From Lineus longissimus (lineage: Eukaryota; Nemertea; Pilidiophora; Heteronemertea; Lineidae), in assembly GCF_910592395.1 (NCBI RefSeq), contig NC_088325.1, forward strand, positions 15,254,109-15,318,108: a DNA stretch of 64,000 nucleotides, given 5' to 3'. Position 1 is the stretch's first letter. Every line of letters starts with the position of its first letter. The translations under genes were made by a program, and so were the position numbers. The notes below the pieces were generated by a model. It did not search any database. It was given only the letters and a program-made list of their open reading frames with translations, and was not told the DNA's origin. Of this stretch, positions 36,201 to 48,800 are shown piece by piece.

Positions 36201-39200
36201 TAGGTCACAGTTTCTTCTTTCATTGTTCAATTTAAAAGGCACCTGGATTTACTTTAAATTTCTACCAGAAATCAATCCTATTCCTAGCGTAGGGTAAGCC
36301 ATCTGATTGTTGTTTCAGGTCCCATCCAACATGGTACAGAACTCAAACTGAACTCGAGTCATCTCTTCCAAGCTGTCTCGTATTCTGATGGTCTACTTCA
36401 TTCTATGGGTGGAGACTTCACAAAGGTAAATGCCATTTATCTTTTTTATCTTTCTGTAACCTATCTGCTTTGTGTTTTGAAACTTTCCTTGTACTTGAAA
36501 ACTGATGAAGCTGGTGCTATAATGAGAAATATGACATATTCTTATAAAAAGTCCAGCCCCATGTCTGGGTTTTTGGGCTTGGTGGTTGATGGTCTTGCCC
36601 AGAAAGGAGGCTTTGATGACAGTTAGAGACTGCTGCCTGTTCTGATCTGATGTGAAAGAGAGAGAGTGTTCTATCCTTGCAGACGCCTGATCATGAGATC
36701 ACCCCAAGCCCGAGCTACATCGCCCCAGCACTCTACACGAACCCCGAGATGGAACAGGTGGTCACCATGGCACTGACAGGCCGCCACATGATGAAGACAG
36801 CTGGCATGTTCGTTGCCAAGCTCTCCAACCTCGTCCCCTACGCCAAATCCGGCTACAACTACTCACACGAAGGCTTTGAGATCTTGGGGATCAAATGGCT
36901 GCCGAGTCTCAGCAATAACCAGGCCAAGGTGCTGACACCATATGAGATCGGGGACAGGCATTGGAAAGCAAGCATCCATACACTGACTTCAGGTAAAGTC
37001 TTAGGATGCCTTTATGCATTAGTAGATTAGTGGTCATCTCCTCCATCCATCCCCTTCTGAAGTGTCAATAGATCTTCATTGTTGACACCTATTTTCATAC
37101 AGCATGTAAGTCTCTGCCAGTACAGACCTTGGTGGCTATCGGAAACACACATAATGGAAACTATCAATTTCATTTTCAGAGCCAGCACTGGTGTTAGTCG
37201 TGCGTGGTGTGAACGCCTTCCAGCGCTTGAGCAACATCATTGCGACCAAGACCCCTCCCCAGTCAACCAACCACACGATCCCACTAGAGAAACTCATGTC
37301 TCCGTCGCCAGAACTCGCTTACGATTACACCACCAAGTTCTTCCATGACAGAGAATTATACCCAGATCCTCAGATGAGACCGTTGCTGTCGTACTTACCT
37401 GATATCAAGTGGCTTTCACCTGGCTGTGCTTGTGCTGTGGAGGCAAACGATAGGTAGGTTATTATGTTAGTCTCAATTAGGGGAGGGCATTAGACCTGTA
37501 ATCCAAAGTCCTATTGATTGAATCCCAGTCAAAATACTTCTCCTGCATTCAGCCTGTCTACAAAATCAGCTGAAAACATTTTTGCAACATATGAAAGTAA
37601 GCCACCATTTTGTATTGTAGTGCCAAATCCCTGAGAAAGTCAAAGAGTAAGACGTCCAAGTTAGACTCCGCTACCAGGACAACAGAAGAGTCAATATTCC
37701 ATCAGATGCTGGCTGGACCACGCCAACTGACGACCGTGCTCGTCATCAAGCCAGATGGAGTCCGGCGAAACCTGGCGAAAATTCTCAAGAGAATCGATCA
37801 AGAGGGTTTCTCCATCATCGCCTGGAAGCATCTGGTCATGACGGCAGAGCAGGTGGAAGGCTTGATTTCACAAGAGGAGTGCCAGGTTAGTACTGGTTTT
37901 CCACACCAAGCAGTGGCTGCAATCCAACTGAGTTTCATAGTTCCCCATGCTCATTTAGGAGAGACTTGTATCATCTTTACTCCTTTCAGAACGAGGTGAT
38001 ATTCAACCAACACAAAAACCACCTGACTTCAGGACCGAGCGTGATCCTGACCCTCCAGCGGGAGAATGCTATCAAGAAGCTGGTCGACCTCCTCGGGCCG
38101 AGTGACCCACAGCAAGCCAGGAGGCAGAGCCAGTTCCTCCTGAGAGGGGCTTTTGGCATTGACCCTGTCTCTAATGCCTTGTATGGTAAGTTATGAACAT
38201 TTTGTGCAGACAATTTTTGGACAGTTTTAGCTTTGAATTGCAATGAATATTGGTGAAGTCAACTGAGCAGCGCATACATGTAGCAATAATTGAATGCTAT
38301 CTATTTCTTACAATTTTAGGTTCGACAAACTATGTGAAATCCATCAAGGAGCTGAAACTCTTCTTCCCTGACGGTCTCTGCTGCAAAGAAAATGACATCT
38401 TAAAATCAGAAGAGATTGTTTTCCCTGCGGTGGATGACAACGTTGATATCAAGCGCTGTAACAAGAGGGCGCTAGTAGTTGATGAGGCTGGACAGAGTAC
38501 ACTACACGTCTCGTCGTTGACTCAGATGAACTGTGTGGTACTCACACCTCCACTGCTGCAGCGTGAGAGAAGGGGCAGGAGATGTGGCTTTGTTGATGTC
38601 ATTGAGGGGTTAACTTCAGCTGGGTAAGTTTGTTCTTACTGTGTTTGCTCTGGTACGCCATTGTTCCATGCCTCAAAGTTTGGGCACCAATTGGGGTTCT
38701 TGGAATAGTGAGACCATCTGCAACTCGGGAGGAGGGCTCTACTCATGTTTCTCACTTGGGTAAGATCCCAAGCACCTGGTACAGTATCTCGTGATACAGC
38801 CCACCATGATCTCTTGACTCGGGAGGAAGGCTCTACTCATGTTTCTCTCTTGGGTAAGATCCCAAGCACCTGGTACAGTATCTCGTGATACAGCCCACCA
38901 TGATCTCTTGACTCTGGAGGAAGGCTCTACTCATGTTTCTCACTTGGGTAAGATCCCAAGCACCTGGTACAGTATCTCGGGATACAGCCCACCATGTTCT
39001 CTTGACTCGGGAGGAAGGCTCTACTCATGTTTCTCACTTGGGTAAGATCCCAAGCACCTGGTACAGTATCTCATGATACAGCCCGTTCTCTTGACCGCAG
39101 CACTGCCAAACCGATCAGCAGCTGAATACAAAACCCTTACCGAGCCATGACCGATACGACTGATGCTCCCTACTACCATCTCTTAGAAACAGATCAGCTC

Positions 39201-42200
39201 TGACTTACGTTTGGCCTTTCGTTTCAGATTTGATGTGATCGGAAGCAAGCTGATCTGGTTCACGGAGAAACAAGCAGAGAACTTCCTGCATTTGAGTGAC
39301 GCTGGTAGCTTTGCGTTACTGCCCAAACTGCTGAGTGGTCCATCCATTGTCCTCGCTCTACAGAGAGATAACGCTGTACTCGCCTTTGACTCGTTCTTGG
39401 GAAGGTAAGATGAATCATTTATACACCTCAACGTTAGGTATAACTTTGGACAAGATGACCCTGTCGAGTTTGTCTGAGCCAGTCTCTAACCCTGTCGAGT
39501 TTGTCTGAGCCAGTCTCTAACCCTGTCGAGTTTGTCTGAGCCAGTCTCTAACCCTGTCGAGTTTGTCTGAGCCAGTCTCTAACCCGGTCGAGTTTGTCTG
39601 AGCCAGTCTCTAACCCTGTCGGGTTTGTCTGAGCCAGTCTCTAACCCTGTCGAGTTTGTCTGAGCCAGTCTCTAACCAACTGTTTTTCATTGCAGTGAAT
39701 TTCAGCTGGATTCGTTGCTGGTTCGATATGGTGAACATGTCATGAGGTTGAAGGACACAAAACAGGTAGGAAACACATTTCACTCAACCAAAATGCAAAC
39801 AGCTGTATATGAATGGTTGTTTCTTGCCTCAGAATGTAGTATACACCAGGGCTTGTACATGTATGTTCAAAACAAATGAGTTATTGGTATTATTTGGTAC
39901 ATGTAATGTAGCTTTTTCTCCTCAAACCAGAGGCAGCACTGTTTGTAGTGTTAGATTCTTTTGTTGGTTAAACTTCATTGTGCAATTTAACAGTCACAGG
40001 TCGACCATTGTAGCATGGCCGTTGATAGCTCAGAACTCAATCCCTTTGTCCACTATGAAGTATCCCAACCCTCCTGTATTGTATCACTCCAGGATGTTTC
40101 AGATACCTGCATACCTTTGAGTTGAGCCTGTTTATCTTGAAACCGACCCGTCTGCTCGATGAGCAAGTCACAGGCCACCAATAATGGACAAATCTTGCCC
40201 ATAATGATCAATGTTTGTTCACAAATCATGGCAAGAATGGTCCAAGGATTAAAATCTCTGGAATTTTGATATTCAAATGTGGCCTCGTGTTATGGGAAAG
40301 TCAGATTTGCTAATCGGTTGTGTCTGTGCTCGGTGAACTATCTTTCAATATTTGGGTAAATTTGGTGGAATATGTTGAAATTATGCAAAGCAGGTGGATA
40401 TTGTCCAGTGTTGATTCCTGAAGGAAGCGAAATCCAATTCAACTGATTGTTTGATTGTCTCCATGAGGCGGTGTGAAGTTTATTTTGGCTTTCTCTTATT
40501 CTGACTTTTGACGAGGCCTTTTGTGTGAAAGTGGCAGCGAATATCACACAAAAGGCATTACACGTTTTTCTCAGAACTGTTTTTGGCATCAAGATTTACT
40601 CACTGCATCTTAAAACTCAATGGTTTTCATGCCGAATGAGCAGCAATCTATCTGCCAATATTAGCTGGCAAAATAATCAAGAATATTGATTTGAAACCAA
40701 GGTTGAGTCGAGATAAGCATCACCACAGTGCAGCTTGGGATAGAGTAAATCTTTGGTCTGAGAAGCAAGAGCCAAAACAAACTCCCCCCGAATCTTTCCA
40801 AGCTTTTCAACCAGGTCATATCAACCTGTAACATCAGGTGACACAACAAAGAGACTGAAGTTTGATTTCTTTCTACGGCTCATGAAATATCCACCAAGGC
40901 TGAAAGCCGGCTTGAAATCTGACTCCAAAACCCATCACAGTTGAACTGGTTGGAAACGATTATCCAATTGTCAAGTGTGAACCTCCCTCTGGCAATAAAA
41001 CTAAACCCACATAATTTGGTGAAAAAAATTACCAACTTGTATTTCAGCCCTTAGGGCATTTACTGATTTAGTTCAAAAGTTGAAATCGAAAAATCGATTT
41101 GTCATAATTAATCAAATTGTTTGTAATTATATATTTCATTAAGTCAGAGATCAGGTGACCTCATGTGGTAGGTTGTACAATCAGTGTTAACTTGGGGTAA
41201 TTGCTGGACAGATTTTTCTTTGCGGGGCGGGGGGTGTTGTTGAAACCATCTGCTTTGAAATTAATTGTGATTTGAAGTGGAATCTTGAATTTATTAGTCA
41301 TTTCTTAGTTATCTCGGTCTTTGCTAGAGGGAGGCAGTGGATTTTAACTGGCCAGTGAATTGTCATATAAAACCACTCAATAGTTTGTAAACAAAGTTAC
41401 ACACTCCACCCAAAATACATTTGACATTTTACTATGTTGTACTGTAGTAACTTTATAAACTTTGAAAGAAAACAAAGGTCCAAACCTCAGTTTGTATATT
41501 GAAACAAAACAAACATACATTGGTTATGTCAGCTGGTCATTTCACAAACACAACCAGACAAAACACATTGTCCAATTTCACACCTGACTGAACTGAACAA
41601 ATTCACTGATTCTGTGTATTAAGTCTAACACCAGATGGCTTTAGGAGGTGTCAGTAATCCTAACTAGCCATTTAGAGTTATAGACTTAGTATCCTGGGCT
41701 GTTCTGGTCAATTAGGTAATCTTTCCACTCGGTGGGTCAGTTTGTGTGTGTGATGATTTGTTGTCATGTGTCTTCAGGTGTTTTTAAATAGCAGCTGCTG
41801 GGTTCAAAGTTTAAATTGAATTTGATGCCCAAGGCATAAGATGGAAAACTTCTTGAGAAAATAAGTGGAAATTAATATTTGTTTCTGTGATAGTTGGAGC
41901 ATGAAGTCTTGAAGTGGTTGAGCCATAAATGAAATATATAGCTCATTAGATGTGATATGTTGTCATTCAATCCGTATCCTTACTGCTATGGGTGCCTCTA
42001 TCTTAGCATGCCAGTACCCATAAATGGCTGTTTAATACCGCACAGTTGCAAATGCAGATTTCTGACACTGAGTGATAGAATAAGTGTCTCAGGTTGTATT
42101 GACCAATGACGAACCTCAGACATTCTAAACAGTCTAACATTATCTAACCCGGACAGGCCCCCTCATCAAACTATCTCACAGACAAATGGAAGTTTAAGTG

Positions 42201-42889
42201 GTGCGATCACGCCCTAAGTGAGAAAACTCAGCCTAAAATTGGACAATAATGATGTGCTGCCATTGTGAGGGAGCCAGCTGCCTTATGCAAACAAGGCCAC
42301 GCCAGGCATCACAGAAGATTTGTTGAAATTTCACCCAGAATATCCCTTGGTTTTATTTCTGGTTGAGCGAATCTGTTTGTAGAGAAATTAAAGTGAAATT
42401 AAATCTTTGATTATTTGCGCCTCCCGTTTATCTTGTGCAATCTGAACAACCCTTGAGATATAACTTGATGGTGTGAAACATTTAAGGGGCAGATTCAGTT
42501 TCACTGATTACATAAATTGTGTTCCCGGTCCCAAAGGGAGGGCATGGTGGTGTATGTTACAGAGCTGAAATCTGAGAATTTGTCCCATTTCTTTCTCAAA
42601 ACGACTTGTACTTTCTGAAATGCTGTTTGGCTATTTTGCTGTGCCTGGCAGTGTGTTTCTGCCAAGTGAATCCTTATTGGTCTCTTTCAAAGATTTGTTC
42701 GACACCTTCAAAATGTCATTGGTCAATCTGAAGGATTGGTCAGCCCCCCCCTTCTGTCAAATTACTAAATGTCAAGGTTGTAATACTTAACCATGTTTTC
42801 TTGTCTTATTTCAGGTTGAGAGACTCCTCCTTTATTTCTTTGATGAGTTGATCCCAGGAGCTCAGGCAAGGATCGTCGAGAAATTGTGA
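30252..42889 (+). CDS. DNAAF8-like axonemal dynein assembly factor fused to repeated NDK-like modules
   Basis: Twenty coding exons join in phase to 1731 residues: 30252-30410, 30881-31547, 31824-32069, 32521-32734, 32923-33063, 33193-33396, 33559-33694, 33891-34032, 34144-34385, 34651-35707, 35990-36199, 36319-36425, 36683-36992, 37180-37453, 37621-37885, 37990-38185, 38320-38623, 39228-39404, 39696-39765, 42815-42889. The N-terminus (LDSIFAEVAKNLPDIDFELS, then SSDDDEVAIFHRQL), the TVFIDLRNF motif (about 396-404) and a following acidic Ser/Asp patch match human DNAAF8 (C16orf71), a cytoplasmic factor for outer dynein arm assembly. From about residue 840, five segments resemble nucleoside-diphosphate kinase folds. 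The clearest (about 1407-1550) begins TVLVIKPDGVRRN and ends NALYGS, with Tyr where the catalytic His belongs. Human DNAAF8, as I recall it, is about 520 residues and lacks this extension. The role is inferred; enzymatic activity looks lost. Confidence 0.85.
32253..32420 (+). repeat. 41-bp tandem repeat with perfect palindrome, DNAAF8-like intron 3
   Basis: About four copies of a unit made of ACATGTAGCTACATGT, then GTTGTGTGTGTTCAAGACAC and TTGGC. The first 16 bases are a perfect palindrome. The last copy is truncated. Intronic and non-coding. Confidence 0.9.
38724..39097 (+). repeat. 94-bp tandem repeat, four copies, DNAAF8-like intron 17
   Basis: Units starting CTCGGGAGGA(A/G)GGCTCTACT recur at 38724, 38818, 38912 and 39006, a regular 94-bp period with few differences between copies. 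Each contains GGGTAAGATCCCAAG, a donor-like GGTAAGA. Entirely intronic. Confidence 0.92.
39459..39676 (+). repeat. 31-bp tandem repeat, seven copies, DNAAF8-like intron 18
   Basis: Seven near-perfect copies of CCCTGTCGAGTTTGTCTGAG plus CCAGTCTCTAA fill most of the intron, ending about 20 bases before the acceptor of exon 19. Two copies carry single-base changes (CGGTCGAG, GTCGGGTT). The copy number is likely variable. Confidence 0.93.
39766..42814 (+). other. 3-kb last intron of the DNAAF8-like gene
   Basis: A GTAGGA donor and a TTATTTCAG acceptor bound an AT-rich intron that separates the last 24 codons from the rest. No repeat array, RNA gene or nested gene is visible. Including the distant exon completes an NDK-like C-terminal helix (LLLYFFDELIP), which supports the join. 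Confidence 0.7.
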
Positions 42890-45800
42890 AATGTTGAGAT
42901 GAGAAATGCTGGATGCAGGGTTGCCAGGCTTGTTACTGATCTCTCTACCAAGCTGCTTGCCAAACATTGTGAGATGTAAAGTTTGAAGATGGTCAGGATC
43001 AACATTGAGGATAGTTTGAGATGATTTCTGACACACAAAACTGTGTCCTCAACAGTCAATGAAACAAAACTGTCCAAGAGTGATTTGCGTCCCCAAGGGG
43101 TGTAATCAAAATCAGAATAAAATGACAGATTCTGTATCTAGATTGTGAAGTCCGTCCAGAGAGAAGAATCAATTGAGTGATCATTTGTACTAATTTATAA
43201 CGATTACCAAAATGAGATTTTAACTTGTTTGATGTGTATGTAAAAATGTTGCCAAGCAACAAGAGTTAATGAAATTACCAGTAGGAAAACATGCCACTCA
43301 CTCAAAAGTGAATAGTTTACTCTAATTTATGATTTATACTTTGTGTGATATTTTCCAGTCCATTTCTAACAAACTCATCCTGCTGAAGTGAGTGATCATT
43401 AATCCATCCATGGAATAGACTTACCTGTCCATTCCTTGAATGAAATAGGCAACTTGGTGTATTTTCAGTGGTCTCTAGTTTTCATGTTATGAAACGTTGA
43501 TATCAGTTACAATTCTCTTGAGGTACTGAATCTGCCCGATTAAATAAATGGATGAATTTGTGATTTTGCAAATTCTAAATGATTCTTCTTAATGACATCA
43601 GACAAGTTGATGATGTGGAGAATCTGAAAAGTCTTGATTTATTCTAATGATGATTTGTCCATTTTTGTAGATATTGCTGCCAGGTTAAGAGTTTATGTGG
43701 GATATTTGCTGTGTGAGGTGAGATAAAAAAGGGACTACTCTAAAAAGACATTCCAGTTAGGTGAATCCGTCCATTTATGTTGTGACCTGATCAAAGATAC
43801 TGTAAATGACAAAAAGATGTTCAGAAAATGTTTAGTTTTCTCAGAATTACTTTCAGCTGTATTACGTATGAATGACTTTTGATGACAGACCCCGTCCTTG
43901 GCTGCCTGTAGAGGTGCTTTGAGTTTCTGGGTGTTAAAAGTATGGTTGTCCGTTTTTTGGGACATCCTATATGTCCTCTTAAGTAATTCTGAGAAAATCT
44001 CACTGTTTTGCGTTATTGTTCATATTTGATAGAAGATTCTATTTTGCACTGTTCACGTCAGTTGACACTGGTTTTCAATAAAAAATGTTTGACCAAAGAA
44101 GTCTCTGTTCCTTTTGTCCTCTTTCTGTGCACTACCAAATGATCTGAACCATGAGAAAGGGTCTCTTGTGGTTCGTTTGAATTGACCAGAACCTGGTATA
44201 GACCCTGGAGTGGCACACCACAGACTCTGTCTTTGGATGGCACATCCAGGGAAGACCTGTCTGATCCTGAAGTGTGCTCCAGAGAGATGACCAGAGACGG
44301 CCAGGTTGTACCTGTCTTCACAAGCATAGTGAGATCACCAGACTAAAATATTAAGGGGTCATCAAGGGATCAAGGTTGTAATGAAATGGAAAGCGCCCCT
44401 TGCAACCCGCACCCATATCGCACCTGTCATAAAATATAAACCTCTCGGTCATTTCCCATGTAATTTGCCAAGGACGCTTGGACTCTCATTCAGAGTGAAA
44501 ACGTCCATTTCCGATCCTGAACAATCACACGCCTCGAACGCGACCAAAGTTCCTCCCAGCCGTTTATGAAATTGGCTAAATTTAAATAAAATTGCTAGTT
44601 TGCCGCGTGGCTGCACTTAGCAGGGAAATTCAACTCCACTGGCTCACATTGTCAGTTGACTTGATCCGAGTTCTACAATGTCGCGCGTTGTGAAAACGGA
44701 TTTGCAATGATCGTTTGGAGTGTGCGGACAGCTTTGGATGTGGCAATTGTCTGCAGTGGTCCTTAGGTTCCCATGAGAGGTAAATGTGGTCTTTCCCGGG
44801 ATCGTGAGGCGGTTCACTTTGCAGGGGTTCACCTGTGGGAGGAAATGATTGGGGTATGTTGACTTTGAAATTGTGGACACGGTGGACGTCGGTCACGCGC
44901 TGAAGGACGAGCGAGGTCGAGCGAGTGACGCGCTGAAGGACGGATCTGAGGTCGTGCTGGTTGTGACCGCTGTCCGTTTGAGATTATCGAGTATCACCTT
45001 TTGTCTGCGAGCCACACACCCTGTCACGCCCACAGTATTCTGTATAGCCAAGCTTGGACAAAACTGCAACGTTGTAAAAAAAGTGGAAGGGATAAAGGCG
45101 CATTTTTCTTTCGAGGGTCTTCAAAAAGAGCGGACGCCCCAGCTTGATAAGCGCAAGACTGGTGTCTGCCACAATGGGCTGCACTTTACTTTCCTGAACG
45201 ATTTGGTCTCTCAGCCGCAGGGAACTATGCACAGAATCTGTACCTTTTCCCAGAAAGATATTTCAAAACATAAGTGAACATTGAAAAATGAAATTCTGCA
45301 TTCTTGACATTGCGCGCCCTTTTTATATGACACGTGCCTTAAAGACGATCATGTCCTGCCGCAAGTTGGTTCAAGATGCCGCGAAGTGGCTCTTGAATGA
45401 AGTGGTAAAATGATGGTTTCGACCTGAAGTGTACCCGAATTCGCCTCGTTATATGTGCCTGCCTGCCTAAAGTGGTAGACAGTGGCTTTATCCACGGCTT
45501 CAAAGCCGGTAAGTCAGTGGGAAAGGACAGGGTGGGGGACTTGTGTGGCAGGCGCCGTTTTGGGACTGTTTCGGTGTTAATCGGCAAAAGGTACCAGTAT
45601 TTGAGTCTGTTCACAAGTGGAAATGCTTGCCACCCATCCACGTGCAAAGAGAATAGAAAGGGTGACATGTACATCATTAATATATAGTGAGACTACACTG
45701 GAACAAAAGTCTCCCGGGAACAAGTGCTCTAGAAGAATAATATCAGCCCTTCGTCACTCGTGCAGTGGTTAAGTTTTTGTCTTTGACAGTCACTGCGGGA

Positions 45801-48800
45801 ACAGTATGTTCTTGGCGAGGATTGGTTCCACCATTGTCTGCACAATCTCAGTAACAAAACGGCGAAACCCGCCATTTTTTGTCATTCGTCTTGGCCGCCA
45901 AACATGTGTCCGACATCCTCGCTCTACTATGACATCGACTTCAGGTTGGAAAATACTGAAAATCATCTTCACCATTTCAAAATGGCGCCTGTCACGACCC
46001 AGGGTTTATTGGTCAATCGACTCCCTCGGGAACTAGATGATGGAGGTGCCAACACGTCAAGAGGTCAAAGGTCGTATTGACCAGCAGAAATTGGCGAATT
46101 GGCCATGATGGATGAACAAACTCGAATCAGAGTTTTATTTGTTCGAGATCCTATCTACCTGCCCAAAACAAACAAGAGATAATCCGTTACCAGACGACAG
46201 GTGACACGTGACCAAACAAAGATGGCCGCCGGTATGTCCAGTTGATTGATTGGATCATGACCCTTGTTCAAAAATCTCGTTCCGAGGTGACATTTGTGCG
46301 TGCTTTGTCAGCCTTTGTAATAGACGATTAGGCAATGGGGACGATGGATTTCGCTTTCTCATGCCCCTGGTGTAGTATTTGCATGCTAAATGTTCGCCAA
46401 TGAGTATTTCAAAGGACCAAATATTCATATTTGAATGTGAAAGCTTCAATTAAATCAGATATGTTAGACGAATGTTTGAGATCGTCAGCAGGTGCCGAGG
46501 CCGACCTTTCAAAACCACGGCGCCCCCTCTTGGCAGGTTAAACCTTTAATTATCAGTCTCGCGAGGAAAGCATTTTTCCCACGTGGACACTTTCTCTCAT
46601 TCTTGAAACCTAACATGGCTAATAACGCGGCTAATCATTCTCAAATAGTTGATGCCACACCACCCAGCAGCGACCATCATTGTTCCTCTCCATTGACCTG
46701 TGACATGGACACCATTAGCGGACGCTGGTGCATGGTAGTCATGGAAACAAAGCCACACGACACCCTCCGGAAGTCCCCGACTCAATTGTGGTCCCATGTG
46801 AAAGTTTCGTCGCGTCATGACGAAGTTAATCCTCGAAATAACTTTGTTTATTTTCTCGGAGGTTCTCAGAGCATTTGACCGAGAGGTATTCGTTTATCAT
46901 TTCTTGAGAGGTGGCTCCCTAGTTTCAAAATTTGGCCGATTTCTGATGCAGAATGAGCATGGTTGGGAGTTGGCGGGATTAGTTAGTCATAAGTACCTCT
47001 GACTACACCGATACGCCATGATATCCTATCATAATGTCAATCAAAATCTACGCCAATTCACTGACTTGCCCGACTTCTCAGATGTTTTTCGGAGTACAAA
47101 TTGCTCGGTTTCCGGTGTTCTCATCCTGAATGCTGTTTCCATGGCAATAGCTACGTGCTTGCAATTAAAATGCTTAAATTTTGAAATCCAGTCAAAATGT
47201 TCAAGGTTTTTGAGATGATTATTAGCGCACAGGGGAAACTCAGACCAATTGGAAGAAAACTGGGTAACGTCGCGTGATATTGAAATGAAATAATATTTCA
47301 TTGAAGGTAGCTTTTATTAAGCTTTATGTAATAGACAATGCACTTTGGGGAACTTGGCGATGCTGCAAATCTGCCCAGGCAATTAGCAGCTAATGGCCCA
47401 TTGAAAACATATCCAAGGATCAAAATGATGCTGCTTCTCAGGCAAGACCAACTCCATCCCCTGATACTGTGATCAGCCCTGCAATTTACCTTTGGCAAGT
47501 GAGGTTTCTAAGGCCCCATAGATGTTTAGTCAGTTTATAGCTTTTTATGTTTTCCTTCAATAATGCACCCATCTCTATCAGGTTGGCGGATTTCCTCTTT
47601 TCCAGGGTTCTTATCTCCTCTTTATCTCCTCAACAATGTGGTTCTCTCTGTTTATTGTGGGACATTCTGTGTTGGTTTTTGGCTCGTATTCCTTGCTATT
47701 GTTTAATCAGATGGTGAACAATTTCCCCTTATTTGATGTTGTTACGTTGAAGGTTACTAACATCTCTAATACGGTTGATGCATTGTCAATTTTGAGAGTG
47801 GCAAGTTACGGATTTCATTTCAGAATAGTTCCATTCCAAATATCTAAAAATCGATCGTCATCGGACGGTTTACATTTGTTTGCCAGGCATCTCTGGCCAG
47901 GTTGCTGCTCAGTTAGGTAGAACAGAAATAACAGCTTCCAGACATCTCGATACCAACCTCAATTTAGAGTTAAATAATTATTTTAAGCTATGATTCCCGT
48001 CGAATTCAGGAGATGTAACTGAGGCAACCCCTATCTATCTGCCCTACTGGCCAAAGCAAACATGGCCTCCTTGGACAGTCAGGCTTTCGCAAATCTCATC
48101 TTCTTAGCAGCAACGGGACAGTTTCGATCAGCATTCAACTGGAAACTATTGCTGCTTGATTTGAGTTTGACAAAATGATTCCACTCTTGGGTGTCCGAAG
48201 CTCCGCTTCGGCATATGGCCCATTCATAGTGTGCAATACGGATCCCACGAAATGCCGGCCGGTTGAAATTTAGCATATATTGTTCACACTCCACCTCTCA
48301 GAGAACTTTGAATCAAATATCTTATGACTAATTATTTCTTATCAAAATTGATAATCCTCCTGCAGAAATCTTCAATTCAAAAACCTGTATTGATCTCACG
48401 GCTAATAATACTTGACCCTGCACTGCGGGATTATTATAAACCGTAGCCGCCATTTTGAATTTGTTGTTGCAATGGGAACCATCTTGCCCAGCTACCTTCC
48501 GCCATGGTTTTTCAGCAGAAGGCTTCTTTAAAAAAGACCTTCGAGGGACGGGATCAATCAAAAAATGCATCCAAATGCGCCGCATTCAAAACAGATTAAC
48601 CTCGAAATTATATGAAGAATTTGCATAGAAGTCGTTCTCATCTGACGTGAGTGTTTACAATGTGAAATGAGCTCGCGATGATATTTCCTCGGAATCAAAC
48701 GAATCAATATGGTCATGAAAACAACCAACCGAGATGTTCTCCGCACATCGTCGTCCATTTCCAAGATGGAATGTCAAATTTAATCTCTATCAATTCTGGC

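Noticed and set aside
45760-45830. GTGCAGTGGTTAAG resembling a tRNA A box (possible SINE head)
   Set aside because: No B box follows at the right distance and no second copy was seen.
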